The notes beneath the pieces were generated by a model, which had not been told where the DNA came from, made no database searches, and saw only the letters and a list, made by a program, of their open reading frames with translations. DNA of 64,000 nucleotides from assembly GCF_003002025.1 (NCBI RefSeq), contig NZ_PVZB01000020.1, forward strand, positions 62,001 through 126,000. The letters run 5' to 3'. The position numbers and the translations under genes were made by a program. Positions 49,977 to 59,013 of the stretch are shown one piece after another; the stretch's first letter is position 1; each line of letters starts with the position of its first letter. The stretch comes from Paraburkholderia sp. BL25I1N1 (GTDB lineage Bacteria > Pseudomonadota > Gammaproteobacteria > Burkholderiales > Burkholderiaceae).

Positions 49977-51461
49977 ATGAATACTCGCGATACCGCATCG
50001 CACGGTGCTTTCCAACTGACATGGGGCCGCCCGTCCGGCATGCTTACGCTGCGCGACTGGCTGGCGCATCTGGCGCGCACGGGCCGGCTGGCCACGATCG
50101 ACAGGCCGGTGGCGCTCGAACACGAACTTGCCGCGATTGCCAAGCGCCTCGACGCCACGCAAGCCGCGTTCTTCACGAAACCGGGCGGTCACGACGTGCC
50201 GGTGGTCAGCGGTTTCATGTCGCGCCGCGCCTGGATCGCCGAAGCGATGGGTGTGGCCGAGGCCGATCTGCTGAAGCGCTTTCGCGACGCGGCCGATCAA
50301 CCGATTCCCTCGAAGGAAATTTCACGCGCCGAAGCGGCCTGCCAGCAGGTCGTGCATACCGGCGGCATCGACCTTCACAAGCTGCTGCCGATTCCCACGC
50401 ACAGCGAGCACGACAACGGGCCATATATCACCGCGGGTCTCGTGATCGCGCGCAATCCGCGTACCGGCGTGCAGAACGTGTCGATCAACCGCATTCAGGT
50501 GCATGGGCCCGATCGCATGGCAATCCTGCTGCTGCCGCGCCACTTGTACGCATTCCAGAAAGCCGCGGAAGAGGCCGGCGATGCGCTCGACGTCGCCATC
50601 GCGATCGGCGTCGATCCGCTGACGATGCTCGCCTCGCAAGCCATTTCCCCAATCGATTCCGACGAGCTGGAAATTGCCGGCGCGCTACACGGCGCGCCGC
50701 TGCCGGTCGTCAAATGCGTGACCAACGGCGTCAATGTACCGGCCTTCGCCGAGATCGTGATCGAAGGGCGCATTCTGCCCAACGTGCGCGAACTGGAAGG
50801 TCCTTTCGGCGAATTCCCGAAGTACTACAGCGCACAGGAAGCGCGTGAAGTGATCGAAGTCACCGCGCTCACGCATCGCGAGAAGCCGATCTTTCATACG
50901 ATCGTTCCGGCGGAAATGGAGCATCTGCTGCTCGGCGCGATTCCGCGCGAGGCGACGCTGCTCGCCCATCTGCAACGTAGTCATCCTAACGTGAAGGACG
51001 TGCATCTGTCCGTGGGCGGCGTGTGCCGCTATCACCTGTGGGTGCAGTTCGAGAAGAAGCGCGAAGGCGAAGCGAAGAACGTGATTCTGTGCGCGTTCGG
51101 CGCGCACTACGACATCAAGCAGGTGGTCGTGGTCGACACCGATGTGGACGTGCACGATCCGGCCGAAATCGAATGGGCCGTCGCCACGCGCTTCCAGGCC
51201 GATCGCGACCTGGTCGTGATCGAAGGCGCGCAAGGTTCGCCGCTCGATCCGTCCACCACCGTCGGTCAGCCGGAAGACGCGCCGCCGCATCTGCAAGGCG
51301 TGAGCGCGAAGATGGGACTCGACGCCACGCGGCCGGTGGTGTATGCGTCGCACGTATTCACGCGGGTGCGCATTCCGGGCCAGGACACGGTAAATCTGGA
51401 CGAACTCGTTGCCGCCGACAACGCCGCGTTCGATAGCTATCTGGGTGGCGCGCATGGCTGA
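49977..51461 (+). CDS. hmfF: UbiD-family decarboxylase (2,5-furandicarboxylate decarboxylase HmfF)
   Basis: 494 aa, ATG at 49977 with GGAGA about 8 bp upstream. The prenylated-FMN enzyme signature is present: QNVSINRIQVHGPDRMAI (the Arg and Asn near the cofactor), the acidic pair region PAFAEIVIEGRI and EGPFGEFPKYYS. Downstream in order are a UbiX-type prenyltransferase, the molybdenum hydroxylase subunits, a CoA ligase, a crotonase, a GMC oxidase and a transporter. This order and content match the hmf cluster in which HmfF removes one carboxyl from 2,5-furandicarboxylate to give 2-furoate. It overlaps hmfG by 8 bp. Confidence 0.9.
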   Translation: MNTRDTASHGAFQLTWGRPSGMLTLRDWLAHLARTGRLATIDRPVALEHELAAIAKRLDATQAAFFTKPGGHDVPVVSGFMSRRAWIAEAMGVAEADLLKRFRDAADQPIPSKEISRAEAACQQVVHTGGIDLHKLLPIPTHSEHDNGPYITAGLVIARNPRTGVQNVSINRIQVHGPDRMAILLLPRHLYAFQKAAEEAGDALDVAIAIGVDPLTMLASQAISPIDSDELEIAGALHGAPLPVVKCVTNGVNVPAFAEIVIEGRILPNVRELEGPFGEFPKYYSAQEAREVIEVTALTHREKPIFHTIVPAEMEHLLLGAIPREATLLAHLQRSHPNVKDVHLSVGGVCRYHLWVQFEKKREGEAKNVILCAFGAHYDIKQVVVVDTDVDVHDPAEIEWAVATRFQADRDLVVIEGAQGSPLDPSTTVGQPEDAPPHLQGVSAKMGLDATRPVVYASHVFTRVRIPGQDTVNLDELVAADNAAFDSYLGGAHG

Positions 51462-52080
51462 GCTCGCACAAAAGCCGCAGCGCATCGTCGTCGGGATTTC
51501 CGGCGCGAGCGGCGCGTCGATCGGCGTGCGTTTGCTTGCGGCGCTGCGCCGCCTCGGCACGCACGAAACGCATCTGATCGTATCGGCCTCCGGTGCGGTC
51601 ACGGCGGCGCAGGAACTCGGCATGACGCGCGGCGATCTGGACAGTCTCGCCGACGTGGTCTACAACGTGCGCGACATCGGCGCGGCGGTGGCGAGCGGTT
51701 CGTTCATCACGGCAGGCATGGTGATCGCGCCGTGCTCGATGAAGACGCTCGCGGGCGTGGCCAACGGTTTCGCCGACAACCTGCTCACGCGCGCCGCCGA
51801 TGTGATGCTCAAGGAGCGTCGCCGGCTCGTGCTGGTCGCGCGCGAAACGCCGCTCAATCTCGCGCATCTGCGCAACATGACTTCCGTGACGGAGATGGGC
51901 GGGATCGTGATGCCGCCGGTGCCCGCTTTCTACGCGCATCCCAAGACTATCGAGGACGTGGTCGATCACACGGTGGGGCGCATTCTCGATCTGTTCGGTA
52001 TTGAGCATCGCGAGATTGCGCAGCGCTGGAGCGGGCTCGCCGACGAATTCACGGAGCGCCGCTCGGGAGTGGACGAATGA
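51454..52080 (+). CDS. hmfG: UbiX-family flavin prenyltransferase (HmfG)
   Basis: 208 aa from ATG 51454, which overlaps the hmfF stop. The FMN-binding motif VVGISGASGASIGVRLLAAL is at the N-terminus, followed by SFITAGMVIAPCSMKTLAGVANGFADNLLTRAADVMLKE and the ARETPLNLAHLRNM motif. The family makes prenylated FMN from FMN and dimethylallyl phosphate, the cofactor of the UbiD-type decarboxylase encoded just upstream. It overlaps hmfA by 4 bp, so translation of all three is coupled. Confidence 0.92.
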   Translation: MAELAQKPQRIVVGISGASGASIGVRLLAALRRLGTHETHLIVSASGAVTAAQELGMTRGDLDSLADVVYNVRDIGAAVASGSFITAGMVIAPCSMKTLAGVANGFADNLLTRAADVMLKERRRLVLVARETPLNLAHLRNMTSVTEMGGIVMPPVPAFYAHPKTIEDVVDHTVGRILDLFGIEHREIAQRWSGLADEFTERRSGVDE

Positions 52081-55000
52081 ATCAGCGCGACTTGCTTCAC
52101 GCAGGCGACACCGCGACGCGTGAACGCGAACCGGAACGGGATAAACGCCCGCAACGTCATCTCGGCCGCCCGATGGAGCGTCTGGAAGATCCCGCGATTC
52201 TCACCGGTCGTGGCCGTTACGGCGACGACATCGGCGTTCGTCCGGGCACGCTGCACGCCGCGATCCTGCGCTCGCCGCACGCGCATGCAGAGTTGGTGTC
52301 GATCGACACCGATGCCGCGTCGAAACTGCCTGGTGTGCACGCGATCCTGACACGCGACGACCTGCGCGCCTGGTCGCGGCCTTTCGTGGTCGGCGTGAAA
52401 TCGCCGATGGAACAGTGGGCGCTGGCGATGGACCGCGTGCGCTATGTGGGCGAACCGGTGGCGGTGGTGCTTGCGCAATCGCGCGCCATTGCCGAAGACG
52501 GGCTCGATCTGCTCAAGGTCGAATACGCCACGCTCGACCCGGTCACCTCGATCGAGCAGGCGGCGAGCGATGCATCGCCGGTGTTGCACGAGAAAGTGGG
52601 CAGCAACGTGATCAGCGACCGGCATTTCCGCTACGGCGAGCCGGAAGCCGCGTTCGACAAGGCGCCGCATCGCGTGAAACTGGTGGCGCATTATCCGCGC
52701 AATACCTGCGCGCCGATCGAATGCGGCGTGGTGATCGCCGAATACCTGGCCGGCGACGAAGGCTACGACGTCACGTCCAATTTCATGGGGCCGTTCTCGC
52801 TGCACGCTGTGATGGCGATGGCGCTGAACGTGCCCGCCAACCGTTTGCGTCACAAGGCGCCGCGCGATTCGGGCGGCAGCTTCGGCGTGAAGCAGGCGGT
52901 ATTTCCGTACGTGGTGCTGATGTGCCTCGCTTCGCGCAAGGCGGGCGCGCCGGTGAAATGGGTCGAGGACCGGCTCGAACATCTGAGCGCGGCGACCTCC
53001 GCGACTGCGCGTGTCTCGACGCTCGAAGCCGCCGTGGAAAGCGACGGCCGCATCACGGCGCTCTCCTACGATCAACTCGAAGATTGCGGCGGTTATCTGC
53101 GCGCGCCGGAACCGGCCACGTTCTATCGCATGCACGGCTGCCTGACCGGCGCATACGCCATCGACAACCTGCTGGTGCGCAACCGCGTCGTGCTGACCAA
53201 CAAGACGCCGACGGGTCTGGTGCGCGGCTTCGGCGGTCCGCAGGTGTACTTCGCGCTCGAACGGCTGATGCAGCGCATCGCGCTCGAACTGAACCTCGAT
53301 GTGCTCGACGTGTACCGCCGCAATTTCGTCGCCGCCGATGCGTTCCCGTATCGCGCCGCGGCGGGCGCGCTGCTCGACTCGGGCATCTATCCGGAAGCGC
53401 TGCGCCGCGCGCTGAGCGAAGGCGGGTATGACGAACTGCTTGCGCGTCGCACGGCGGCACGCAAGGAAGGGCGGCTGTACGGGATCGGCTTCGCGGCGAT
53501 CGTCGAGCCGTCGGTGTCGAACATGGGCTACATCACGACTGTGATGCCCGCCGAGGCGCGCAAGAAAGCCGGGCCGAAGAGCGGCGCGATCGCGAGCGCG
53601 ACCGTAAGCGTCGATCTGCTCGGCGGCGTGGTGGTGACGATTGCATCGACGCCCGCGGGCCAGGGGCATATGACGGTGTGCGCGCAAGTGGTCGCGGACG
53701 TGCTCGGCGTGTCGCCGGATGACGTCATTGTCAATGTCGAATTCGATACGCACAAGGACGCGTGGTCGGTGGCGGCGGGTAATTATTCCAGCCGCTTCGC
53801 CGGCGCGGTGGCGGGCACGGTGCATCTCGCGGCCGTGCGCGTGCGCGACAAGATCGCGCGCATCGTGTCGAAGCAGATGGGCTGCGCGCCCGACGACATC
53901 CGTTTTGAAGAAGGCAGGATCTTTGCAAAGGGCGCCGAGGATCGCGCGCAGCCGTTCGGCCGCGTCGCCGCCAATGCGCCGCATTGGGCGCCCGCGCTGT
54001 TGCCCGAAGGCGAAGAGCCCGGCTTGCGCGAGACGGTGTTCTGGAATCCGCCGAACATGGCCGCGCCGGATGAGAACGATCGCGTCAACACATCGGCCGC
54101 CTACGGTTTTGCTTTCGACATGTGCGGCGTCGAAGTGGATCACGCCACCGGCCGCGTGCGGATCGACCGCTACGTCACCGCGCACGATGCCGGCACGCTG
54201 CTGAACCCGGCGCTCGCCGACGGCCAGATTCGCGGCGCGTTCGCGCAAGGACTCGGCGCGGCGTTGATGGAGGAATTCCGCTACGGCGCGGACGGCAGCT
54301 TCCAGTCCGGCACGCTCGCCGACTATCTGATGCCGACCACCTGCGAGGTGCCCGATCCGGTGATCGTGCATCTGGAAACGCCGTCGCCGTTCACGCCGCT
54401 CGGCGCAAAAGGACTCGGCGAGGGCAACAACATGAGTACGCCGCCGTGCATCGCGAATGCGGTGGCGGACGCGCTCGGCGTCGACGATATCCGTTTGCCG
54501 CTGACGCCTTCGAAGGTCATGGCACTGATCGGCATCGACGATCCGGAGCCGTCGCGACCCGAGTTGCGTGAAGCGCCCGCCGCCAAACCGGCGACGCCGG
54601 GCGGCGGCAAGGCGCTCACCGCTCAGGGCAGCGTCGATTTGCCGGCGTCGCCGGAAGCGATTTTTGCCGTGCTGCTCGATCCGAACGCGCTCGCCAAAGT
54701 GATACCCGGTTGCCATGCGCTCGAAGCCGAAGGCACGAACCAGTATCGCGCGGACGTGACGGTCGGCGTCGGCATGATCAAGGCGCGTTTCGAAGCGAAG
54801 ATCGGCTTGTCGGAGATCGACGCGCCGCGTCGGCTGCGTCTGGCGGGCGCGGGCATGTCGTCGCTCGGCAGCGCACGCGGCAGCGGCCTCGTCGAACTGA
54901 CGCCGATCGAAACCGGCACGCGTCTTTCCTACGACTACGAAGCGCAAGTATCGGGCAAGGTCGCGGCAGTGGGCGGACGCATGCTCGAAGGCGCGGCCAA

Positions 55001-55115
55001 GGTCGTGTTGCGCCAACTGTTCGAATCGCTCGGCCGTCAGGCGGCGGGCAAACCAGTTCACACCGGCGGCTCATGGCTTTCGCGCCTGCTGGGCCGTTTC
55101 AGGAGACAGCCATGA
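52077..55115 (+). CDS. hmfA: Molybdopterin-binding furoyl-CoA dehydrogenase large subunit fused to a CoxG-like SRPBCC domain (HmfA)
   Basis: 1012 aa, overlapping hmfG by 4 bp. Residues ~20-820 are the xanthine-oxidase-type Mo subunit: RGRYGDDIGVRPGTLHAAILRSPHAHAE at the N-terminus, FMGPFSLHAVMAMALNVP, DSGGSFGVKQAVFPY, GFGGPQVYFALERLMQRI, and the active-site GLGEGNNMSTPP (catalytic Glu). Residues ~850-1000 are an extra domain that looks like CoxG/SRPBCC (AQGSVDLPASPEAIFAVLLDPNALAKVIPGC). In the known pathway HmfABC hydroxylates 2-furoyl-CoA at position 5. Carbon-monoxide-type Mo enzymes carry CoxG separately, so the fusion is a notable variant. Confidence 0.88.
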   Translation: MNQRDLLHAGDTATREREPERDKRPQRHLGRPMERLEDPAILTGRGRYGDDIGVRPGTLHAAILRSPHAHAELVSIDTDAASKLPGVHAILTRDDLRAWSRPFVVGVKSPMEQWALAMDRVRYVGEPVAVVLAQSRAIAEDGLDLLKVEYATLDPVTSIEQAASDASPVLHEKVGSNVISDRHFRYGEPEAAFDKAPHRVKLVAHYPRNTCAPIECGVVIAEYLAGDEGYDVTSNFMGPFSLHAVMAMALNVPANRLRHKAPRDSGGSFGVKQAVFPYVVLMCLASRKAGAPVKWVEDRLEHLSAATSATARVSTLEAAVESDGRITALSYDQLEDCGGYLRAPEPATFYRMHGCLTGAYAIDNLLVRNRVVLTNKTPTGLVRGFGGPQVYFALERLMQRIALELNLDVLDVYRRNFVAADAFPYRAAAGALLDSGIYPEALRRALSEGGYDELLARRTAARKEGRLYGIGFAAIVEPSVSNMGYITTVMPAEARKKAGPKSGAIASATVSVDLLGGVVVTIASTPAGQGHMTVCAQVVADVLGVSPDDVIVNVEFDTHKDAWSVAAGNYSSRFAGAVAGTVHLAAVRVRDKIARIVSKQMGCAPDDIRFEEGRIFAKGAEDRAQPFGRVAANAPHWAPALLPEGEEPGLRETVFWNPPNMAAPDENDRVNTSAAYGFAFDMCGVEVDHATGRVRIDRYVTAHDAGTLLNPALADGQIRGAFAQGLGAALMEEFRYGADGSFQSGTLADYLMPTTCEVPDPVIVHLETPSPFTPLGAKGLGEGNNMSTPPCIANAVADALGVDDIRLPLTPSKVMALIGIDDPEPSRPELREAPAAKPATPGGGKALTAQGSVDLPASPEAIFAVLLDPNALAKVIPGCHALEAEGTNQYRADVTVGVGMIKARFEAKIGLSEIDAPRRLRLAGAGMSSLGSARGSGLVELTPIETGTRLSYDYEAQVSGKVAAVGGRMLEGAAKVVLRQLFESLGRQAAGKPVHTGGSWLSRLLGRFRRQP

Positions 55116-55933
55116 AGCCCGCGCCGTTCGATTATCTGCGCGCCATGACGACGCAGCATGCGCTCGACGCCCTCGCGCAACACGGCGAGGACGCCCGCGT
55201 GCTGGCCGGCGGCCAATCGCTGATGGCGGTTCTGAACATGCGGCTCGCGCAGCCGCGCATGTTGATCGATATCTCGCGCACCGATGAGCTGAACTCGGTG
55301 CGTGTCGATCACAAGGCCGGCTTGCTGGCGGTGGGCGCGGCGGCGACGCAAGGCAGCGTCGAGTGGCGCGAATCGCTGCGCGACGAAGTGCCGTTGCTGG
55401 CGATGGCGTTCCCGCATATCTCGCACTTTCAGATCCGCAATCGCGGCACGGTGTGCGGCTCGATAGCGCATGCCGACCCGAGCGCGGAACTGCCGCTGGT
55501 ACTCGCCGCGCTCGGCGGCGACGTGATGCTGCGCTCGAAAAAGAAACACCGCGTGGTGCCTGCCGGCGAGTTTTTCCAGGGCATGTTGATGACCGCGCGC
55601 GAGCCGGACGAACTGGTCGAAGCCGTGCGCTTTCCGCTGAAGCGGCCGGGCGAGCGCTATGGCTTTACGGAGTTCTCCGCGCGCCACGGCGACTTCGCGA
55701 TGGCCGCGTGCGCGGCTGTCGTGACGAGCGATTCGATCCGCCTCGCGGTGGGTGGCGTCGCGGACCGGCCGGTGGTCGAGCAATGGCCGCGTCTGCGTGA
55801 CGAGGATCTGCGCAGCGCACTGAACGATTTGAGCTGGAAACTGGGCGCACAGGACGACGCGCATATCAGCGCGGCGTATCGCCGGCATCTGGTCCGGCAA
55901 CTGGGATGGCGCGTGATCGAGGAGGCGAAGTGA
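55112..55933 (+). CDS. hmfB: FAD-binding subunit of furoyl-CoA dehydrogenase (HmfB)
   Basis: 273 aa from ATG 55112 (RBS AGGAGA, overlapping the hmfA stop by 4 bp); a longer upstream frame is not supported. FAD-binding motifs are LAGGQSLMAVLNMRLAQPRMLIDI and IRNRGTVCGSIAHADPSAELP, as in CoxM/HcrB-type medium subunits. The 4Fe-4S insert found in hydroxybenzoyl-CoA reductase HcrB is missing, which favours a dehydrogenase rather than a reductase. It passes electrons from the Mo and 2Fe-2S centres to FAD. It overlaps hmfC by 4 bp. Confidence 0.91.
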   Translation: MKPAPFDYLRAMTTQHALDALAQHGEDARVLAGGQSLMAVLNMRLAQPRMLIDISRTDELNSVRVDHKAGLLAVGAAATQGSVEWRESLRDEVPLLAMAFPHISHFQIRNRGTVCGSIAHADPSAELPLVLAALGGDVMLRSKKKHRVVPAGEFFQGMLMTAREPDELVEAVRFPLKRPGERYGFTEFSARHGDFAMAACAAVVTSDSIRLAVGGVADRPVVEQWPRLRDEDLRSALNDLSWKLGAQDDAHISAAYRRHLVRQLGWRVIEEAK

Positions 55934-56487
55934 GCAACACATCGAACGGCAACGTCGTGCACGTGGTGCGGCAGGGCGAACGGCAATGCGTCACGCTGAC
56001 GCTCAACGGCCGTGAACGCAGCGGCTATTGCGAGCCGCGCGAGCTGCTGTCGGATTTCATCCGTCACGAACTGGGCGCGACCGGCACGCACGTCGGCTGC
56101 GAGCACGGCGTGTGCGGCGCATGCACGGTACACGTGGACGGCGTGGCGGGACGCTCGTGCCTGATGCTGGCGGTGCAGGCCGATGGCCGCCGCATCGACA
56201 CGGTGGAGGGACTCGCGCCCGACCTGAAGCTCGGCGATTTGCAGCAGGCGTTTCAGCGTCATCACGCGTTGCAGTGCGGTTTCTGTACGGCCGGGATACT
56301 GATGTCGTGCGCGGACTATCTGCAGCGCGTGCCCGATCCGAGCGAAGCCCAGGTGCGCGACATGCTCTCGGGCCATCTGTGCCGCTGTACGGGCTATACG
56401 CCGATCGTCGCCGCGGTGCTCGACGTGGCGGCACGGCGCCGGCAAGGCAACACGGCTAGCGAAACCGTGGAGGCCGCTCATGCTTGA
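55930..56487 (+). CDS. hmfC: 2Fe-2S subunit of furoyl-CoA dehydrogenase (HmfC)
   Basis: 185 aa from the GTG at 55930, with GAGG at 55922-55925. Four-plus-four Cys motifs are visible: the plant-type cluster GCEHGVCGACTVHVDG with a later Cys in GRSCLM, and the second cluster QCGFCTAGILMS with CRCTGYTPI. These carry the two 2Fe-2S centres of the small subunit of molybdenum hydroxylases. It overlaps the ligase gene by 8 bp. Together with hmfA and hmfB it forms the three-subunit enzyme. Confidence 0.93.
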   Translation: MSNTSNGNVVHVVRQGERQCVTLTLNGRERSGYCEPRELLSDFIRHELGATGTHVGCEHGVCGACTVHVDGVAGRSCLMLAVQADGRRIDTVEGLAPDLKLGDLQQAFQRHHALQCGFCTAGILMSCADYLQRVPDPSEAQVRDMLSGHLCRCTGYTPIVAAVLDVAARRRQGNTASETVEAAHA

Positions 56488-58057
56488 CCTCGGCCGAACT
56501 TTTTTGCAGAGCGTGGAACGCAGTCCCAACGCGCTCGCTCTCGTCGACGGTGAACTGGCGCTGACGTACGCGCAGTGGCATGGCCTCATCGTGAAGGTGG
56601 CCGAAGGTCTGCGCGGTCTGGGTCTCGCGCATGGCGACCGCTTGCTGGTGGTACTGCAAAACCGCTGGGAAATGGCGACCCTGCATTGGGCCTGCCAATT
56701 CGCGGGCGTGGTGATCGTGCCGCTGAACTGGCGCGCGAAACCCGATGAACTCGAGTACTGCGTAACCAATGCCGGTGTGAAGGCCATCGTGTACGAACCG
56801 GTCTGCGCCGATGCCGTGGCGCAAAGTCCCGCCGCGCAGCGCTTGCCGCGCATTGGTCTCGACGACGTGCAAGGCTGCACCGCGAGCTTCGACACACTGC
56901 TGGCGCAGGCCGCGCCGGACACGTCGAACGACGCGCAAACGCGCGCGGATGCCAACGACTACTCGCTGATCCTCTACACCTCGGGCACCACCGGCAAGGC
57001 CAAAGGCGTGCCGCGCCGTCATCGCCATGAACGCGCCGCGGCGCTCGCGCATGTCGCGCAGAACCAGTACGGCCACGGCGAACGCACGCTCGGCGTGATG
57101 CCGCTTTATCACACCATGGGCGTGCGCTCGCTGCTCTCCATGGCGCTCGTGGATGGCCTGTTCGTCTGCGTGCGCCGCTGGAATGCGCGCTTCGCGCTCG
57201 CTGCGATCGAGCAACACAAGCTCACCTGCCTCTATCTGGTGCCGACGCTGTACCACGATCTGCTGGCCGATCCGGCTTTCGCGTCGACGGATACATCGAC
57301 GGTGAGCAAGCTCGGTTTCGCCGGCGCGCCGATGAACGACGGTCTGCTCAAGCGCCTCTCAGCGGCGTTCGAACCGGACCTATTCGTCAATCACTACGGC
57401 TCGTCCGAGGTCTACACCTTCAGCATCGATCAGGACGCCACACGCAAGCCGGGCAGTGCGGGGCGCGCGGGCATCAATACGCGCTTGCGCGTCGTCAGGC
57501 TCGACGCCCTCACGCCCGAGGACCTGGCGCAAGCGGGCGAGGAAGGCCAGATCATCGCCGACCTGCTCGGCGACGAAGCCTTCGAAGGTTACTGGAATCG
57601 CCCGGATGCGAACGCCAAATCGTTGCGTGAGGGCTGGTACTTCACGGGCGACACGGGTTTCTTCGACGCCGACGGCGACCTGTACGTCTCCGGCCGCGTC
57701 GACGACATGATCATCAGCGGCGGCGAGAACATCTCGCCGGTCGATATCGAGTCGGTGCTGTCGCTGCATCCCGCGGTCGACGAAGTCGCGGTGGCCGGCG
57801 TGAAGGACGAGCGCTGGGGACAGCGCGTGGTCGCCTTCGTGAAACGCCGCGAGTACGTCGACGCCGACGCGCTCGACGCGCACTGTCGCACGTCCGACCT
57901 CGTCAACTTCAAGCGTCCGCGCGAATACGTATTCGTGGACGACATACCGAAGTCGCCGGTCGGCAAGATTCTGCGCCGCAAGCTGTCCGCGGGCGAGTAC
58001 GAGCCCGACACCCGCGGCGAAGCTATTGCATCTCACACACAAACTACCAAGGAGTAA
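56480..58057 (+). CDS. hmfD: Furoyl-CoA ligase, AMP-forming (HmfD)
   Basis: 525 aa, ATG at 56480 with GGAGG 8 bp upstream. The AMP-binding signature is SLILYTSGTTGKAKGVPRRHRHE, then VNHYGSSEVY, the motif YFTGDTGFFDADGDLYVSGRVDDMIISGGENISPVDIE, and the C-terminal lysine in SPVGKILRRKL. It activates an aromatic-like acid to its CoA thioester using ATP. In the cluster it would convert 2-furoate to 2-furoyl-CoA, the substrate of HmfABC. The acid-binding pocket cannot be assigned from sequence alone, so the substrate rests on the operon. Confidence 0.86.
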   Translation: MLDLGRTFLQSVERSPNALALVDGELALTYAQWHGLIVKVAEGLRGLGLAHGDRLLVVLQNRWEMATLHWACQFAGVVIVPLNWRAKPDELEYCVTNAGVKAIVYEPVCADAVAQSPAAQRLPRIGLDDVQGCTASFDTLLAQAAPDTSNDAQTRADANDYSLILYTSGTTGKAKGVPRRHRHERAAALAHVAQNQYGHGERTLGVMPLYHTMGVRSLLSMALVDGLFVCVRRWNARFALAAIEQHKLTCLYLVPTLYHDLLADPAFASTDTSTVSKLGFAGAPMNDGLLKRLSAAFEPDLFVNHYGSSEVYTFSIDQDATRKPGSAGRAGINTRLRVVRLDALTPEDLAQAGEEGQIIADLLGDEAFEGYWNRPDANAKSLREGWYFTGDTGFFDADGDLYVSGRVDDMIISGGENISPVDIESVLSLHPAVDEVAVAGVKDERWGQRVVAFVKRREYVDADALDAHCRTSDLVNFKRPREYVFVDDIPKSPVGKILRRKLSAGEYEPDTRGEAIASHTQTTKE

Positions 58058-58061
58058 ACCC

Positions 58062-58868
58062 ATGACCGAATTGACTCACCGCGGCCAGAGCCTGCTGCAG
58101 GATCTCGACGGCTTTTCCATCGAGATCGACGCGGAGCGCGAGCGTGCCGACATCGTCCTGCACCGGCCGCCGTTCAACGTGATTTCGATGCATGCGCGCG
58201 ATCAGTTGCGCGCCGCCTTCGAGGCACTCGACGACGACCCGCGTGTGCGCGTGATCGTCGTGCGCGCCAAGGGGGAACACTTTTCGAGTGGCGGCGACAT
58301 CAAGGGCTTTCTGGAAGCATCGCCGGAAACCGTGTCGAAGCTCGCCTGGAATATCGCGGCGCCCGCGCGTTGTTCGAAGCCGGTGATCGCGGCCAATCGC
58401 GGCTTCTGTTTCGGCGTGGGTTTCGAACTGTCGCTCGCGTGCGATTTCCGCATTGCCACCGACACCAGTTTCTACGCGCTGCCGGAACAGAAACTCGGGC
58501 AGATTCCGGGCTCCGGCGGCTCGGCGCGGTTGCAGCAGATGGTCGGCATCGGCCGCACCAAGGACATTGTGATGCGCTCGCGCCGCATTCCGGGCAAGCA
58601 GGCTTACGAGTGGGGCATCGCGGTCGAATGCGTGGCCGACTCGGAACTCGAGGCGACGACCGACGCGCTGGTGGATGAACTGCGCGCGTTCTCACCGCTC
58701 GCGCAACGCACCGCGAAGAAGCTGCTCAACGATACCGAGGACGCGCCGCTGTCGATCGCGATCGAACTCGAAGGTCACTGCTATAGCCGGTTGCGCGCCT
58801 CGGATGATTTCCGCGAAGGCGTGGAGGCGTTTCACGGTAAGCGCAAGCCGGTGTTTCGCGGCAGTTGA
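58062..58868 (+). CDS. hmfE: Crotonase-fold hydratase/hydrolase (HmfE)
   Basis: 268 aa from ATG 58062 with AGGAG 7 bp upstream. A crotonase: the oxyanion hole segments are VRAKGEHFSSGGDIKGFL and ANRGFCFGVGFELSLACDFRIA, with GSGGSARLQQMVGIGRTKDIVM following. It is predicted to hydrate or hydrolyse the lactone/enoyl-CoA product of HmfABC, releasing 2-oxoglutarate-related products. In the described hmf pathway this step leads to 2-oxoglutaroyl-CoA, then to 2-oxoglutarate. A pair of hairpin repeats lies in the 146 bp downstream. Confidence 0.87.
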   Translation: MTELTHRGQSLLQDLDGFSIEIDAERERADIVLHRPPFNVISMHARDQLRAAFEALDDDPRVRVIVVRAKGEHFSSGGDIKGFLEASPETVSKLAWNIAAPARCSKPVIAANRGFCFGVGFELSLACDFRIATDTSFYALPEQKLGQIPGSGGSARLQQMVGIGRTKDIVMRSRRIPGKQAYEWGIAVECVADSELEATTDALVDELRAFSPLAQRTAKKLLNDTEDAPLSIAIELEGHCYSRLRASDDFREGVEAFHGKRKPVFRGS

Positions 58869-58901
58869 GGGGAACGTTGGGCAGCGGTGCAGGGGAAGAC
58901 G

Positions 58902-58999
58902 GCTTTGCATGGGATCGGAGCAAGCGCTAAAGCGCTAACTCCGGTCGACAGCTTTGCATGGGACCGGAGTAAGCGCTAAAGCGCTAACTCCGGTCGACA
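58902..58999 (+). repeat. Tandem 49-bp hairpin repeat (two units)
   Basis: Unit 1 is 58902-58950 and unit 2 is 58951-58999; they are directly adjacent and differ at only two positions. Each contains an almost perfect hairpin: GACCGGAGT pairs with ACTCCGGTC, and AGCGCT with AGCGCT, with an A-A mismatch and an AA loop (in unit 1 the outer stem has two variants). Such palindromic units recur as intergenic elements in Paraburkholderia chromosomes. Here they separate hmfE from hmfH. Confidence 0.85.
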
Positions 59000-59013
59000 A
59001 AGGAGACAGGTGC

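Noticed and set aside
51966..55061. A 1031-codon open frame on the minus strand
   Set aside because: It lies exactly antisense to hmfA, is Arg/His/Ala-rich, lacks motifs and a ribosome site. It is a side effect of GC-rich codon use.
58954..59013. N-terminal extension of the GMC oxidase from an upstream TTG
   Set aside because: The extension would be encoded by the hairpin repeat, and the ATG at 59014 has a proper ribosome site.
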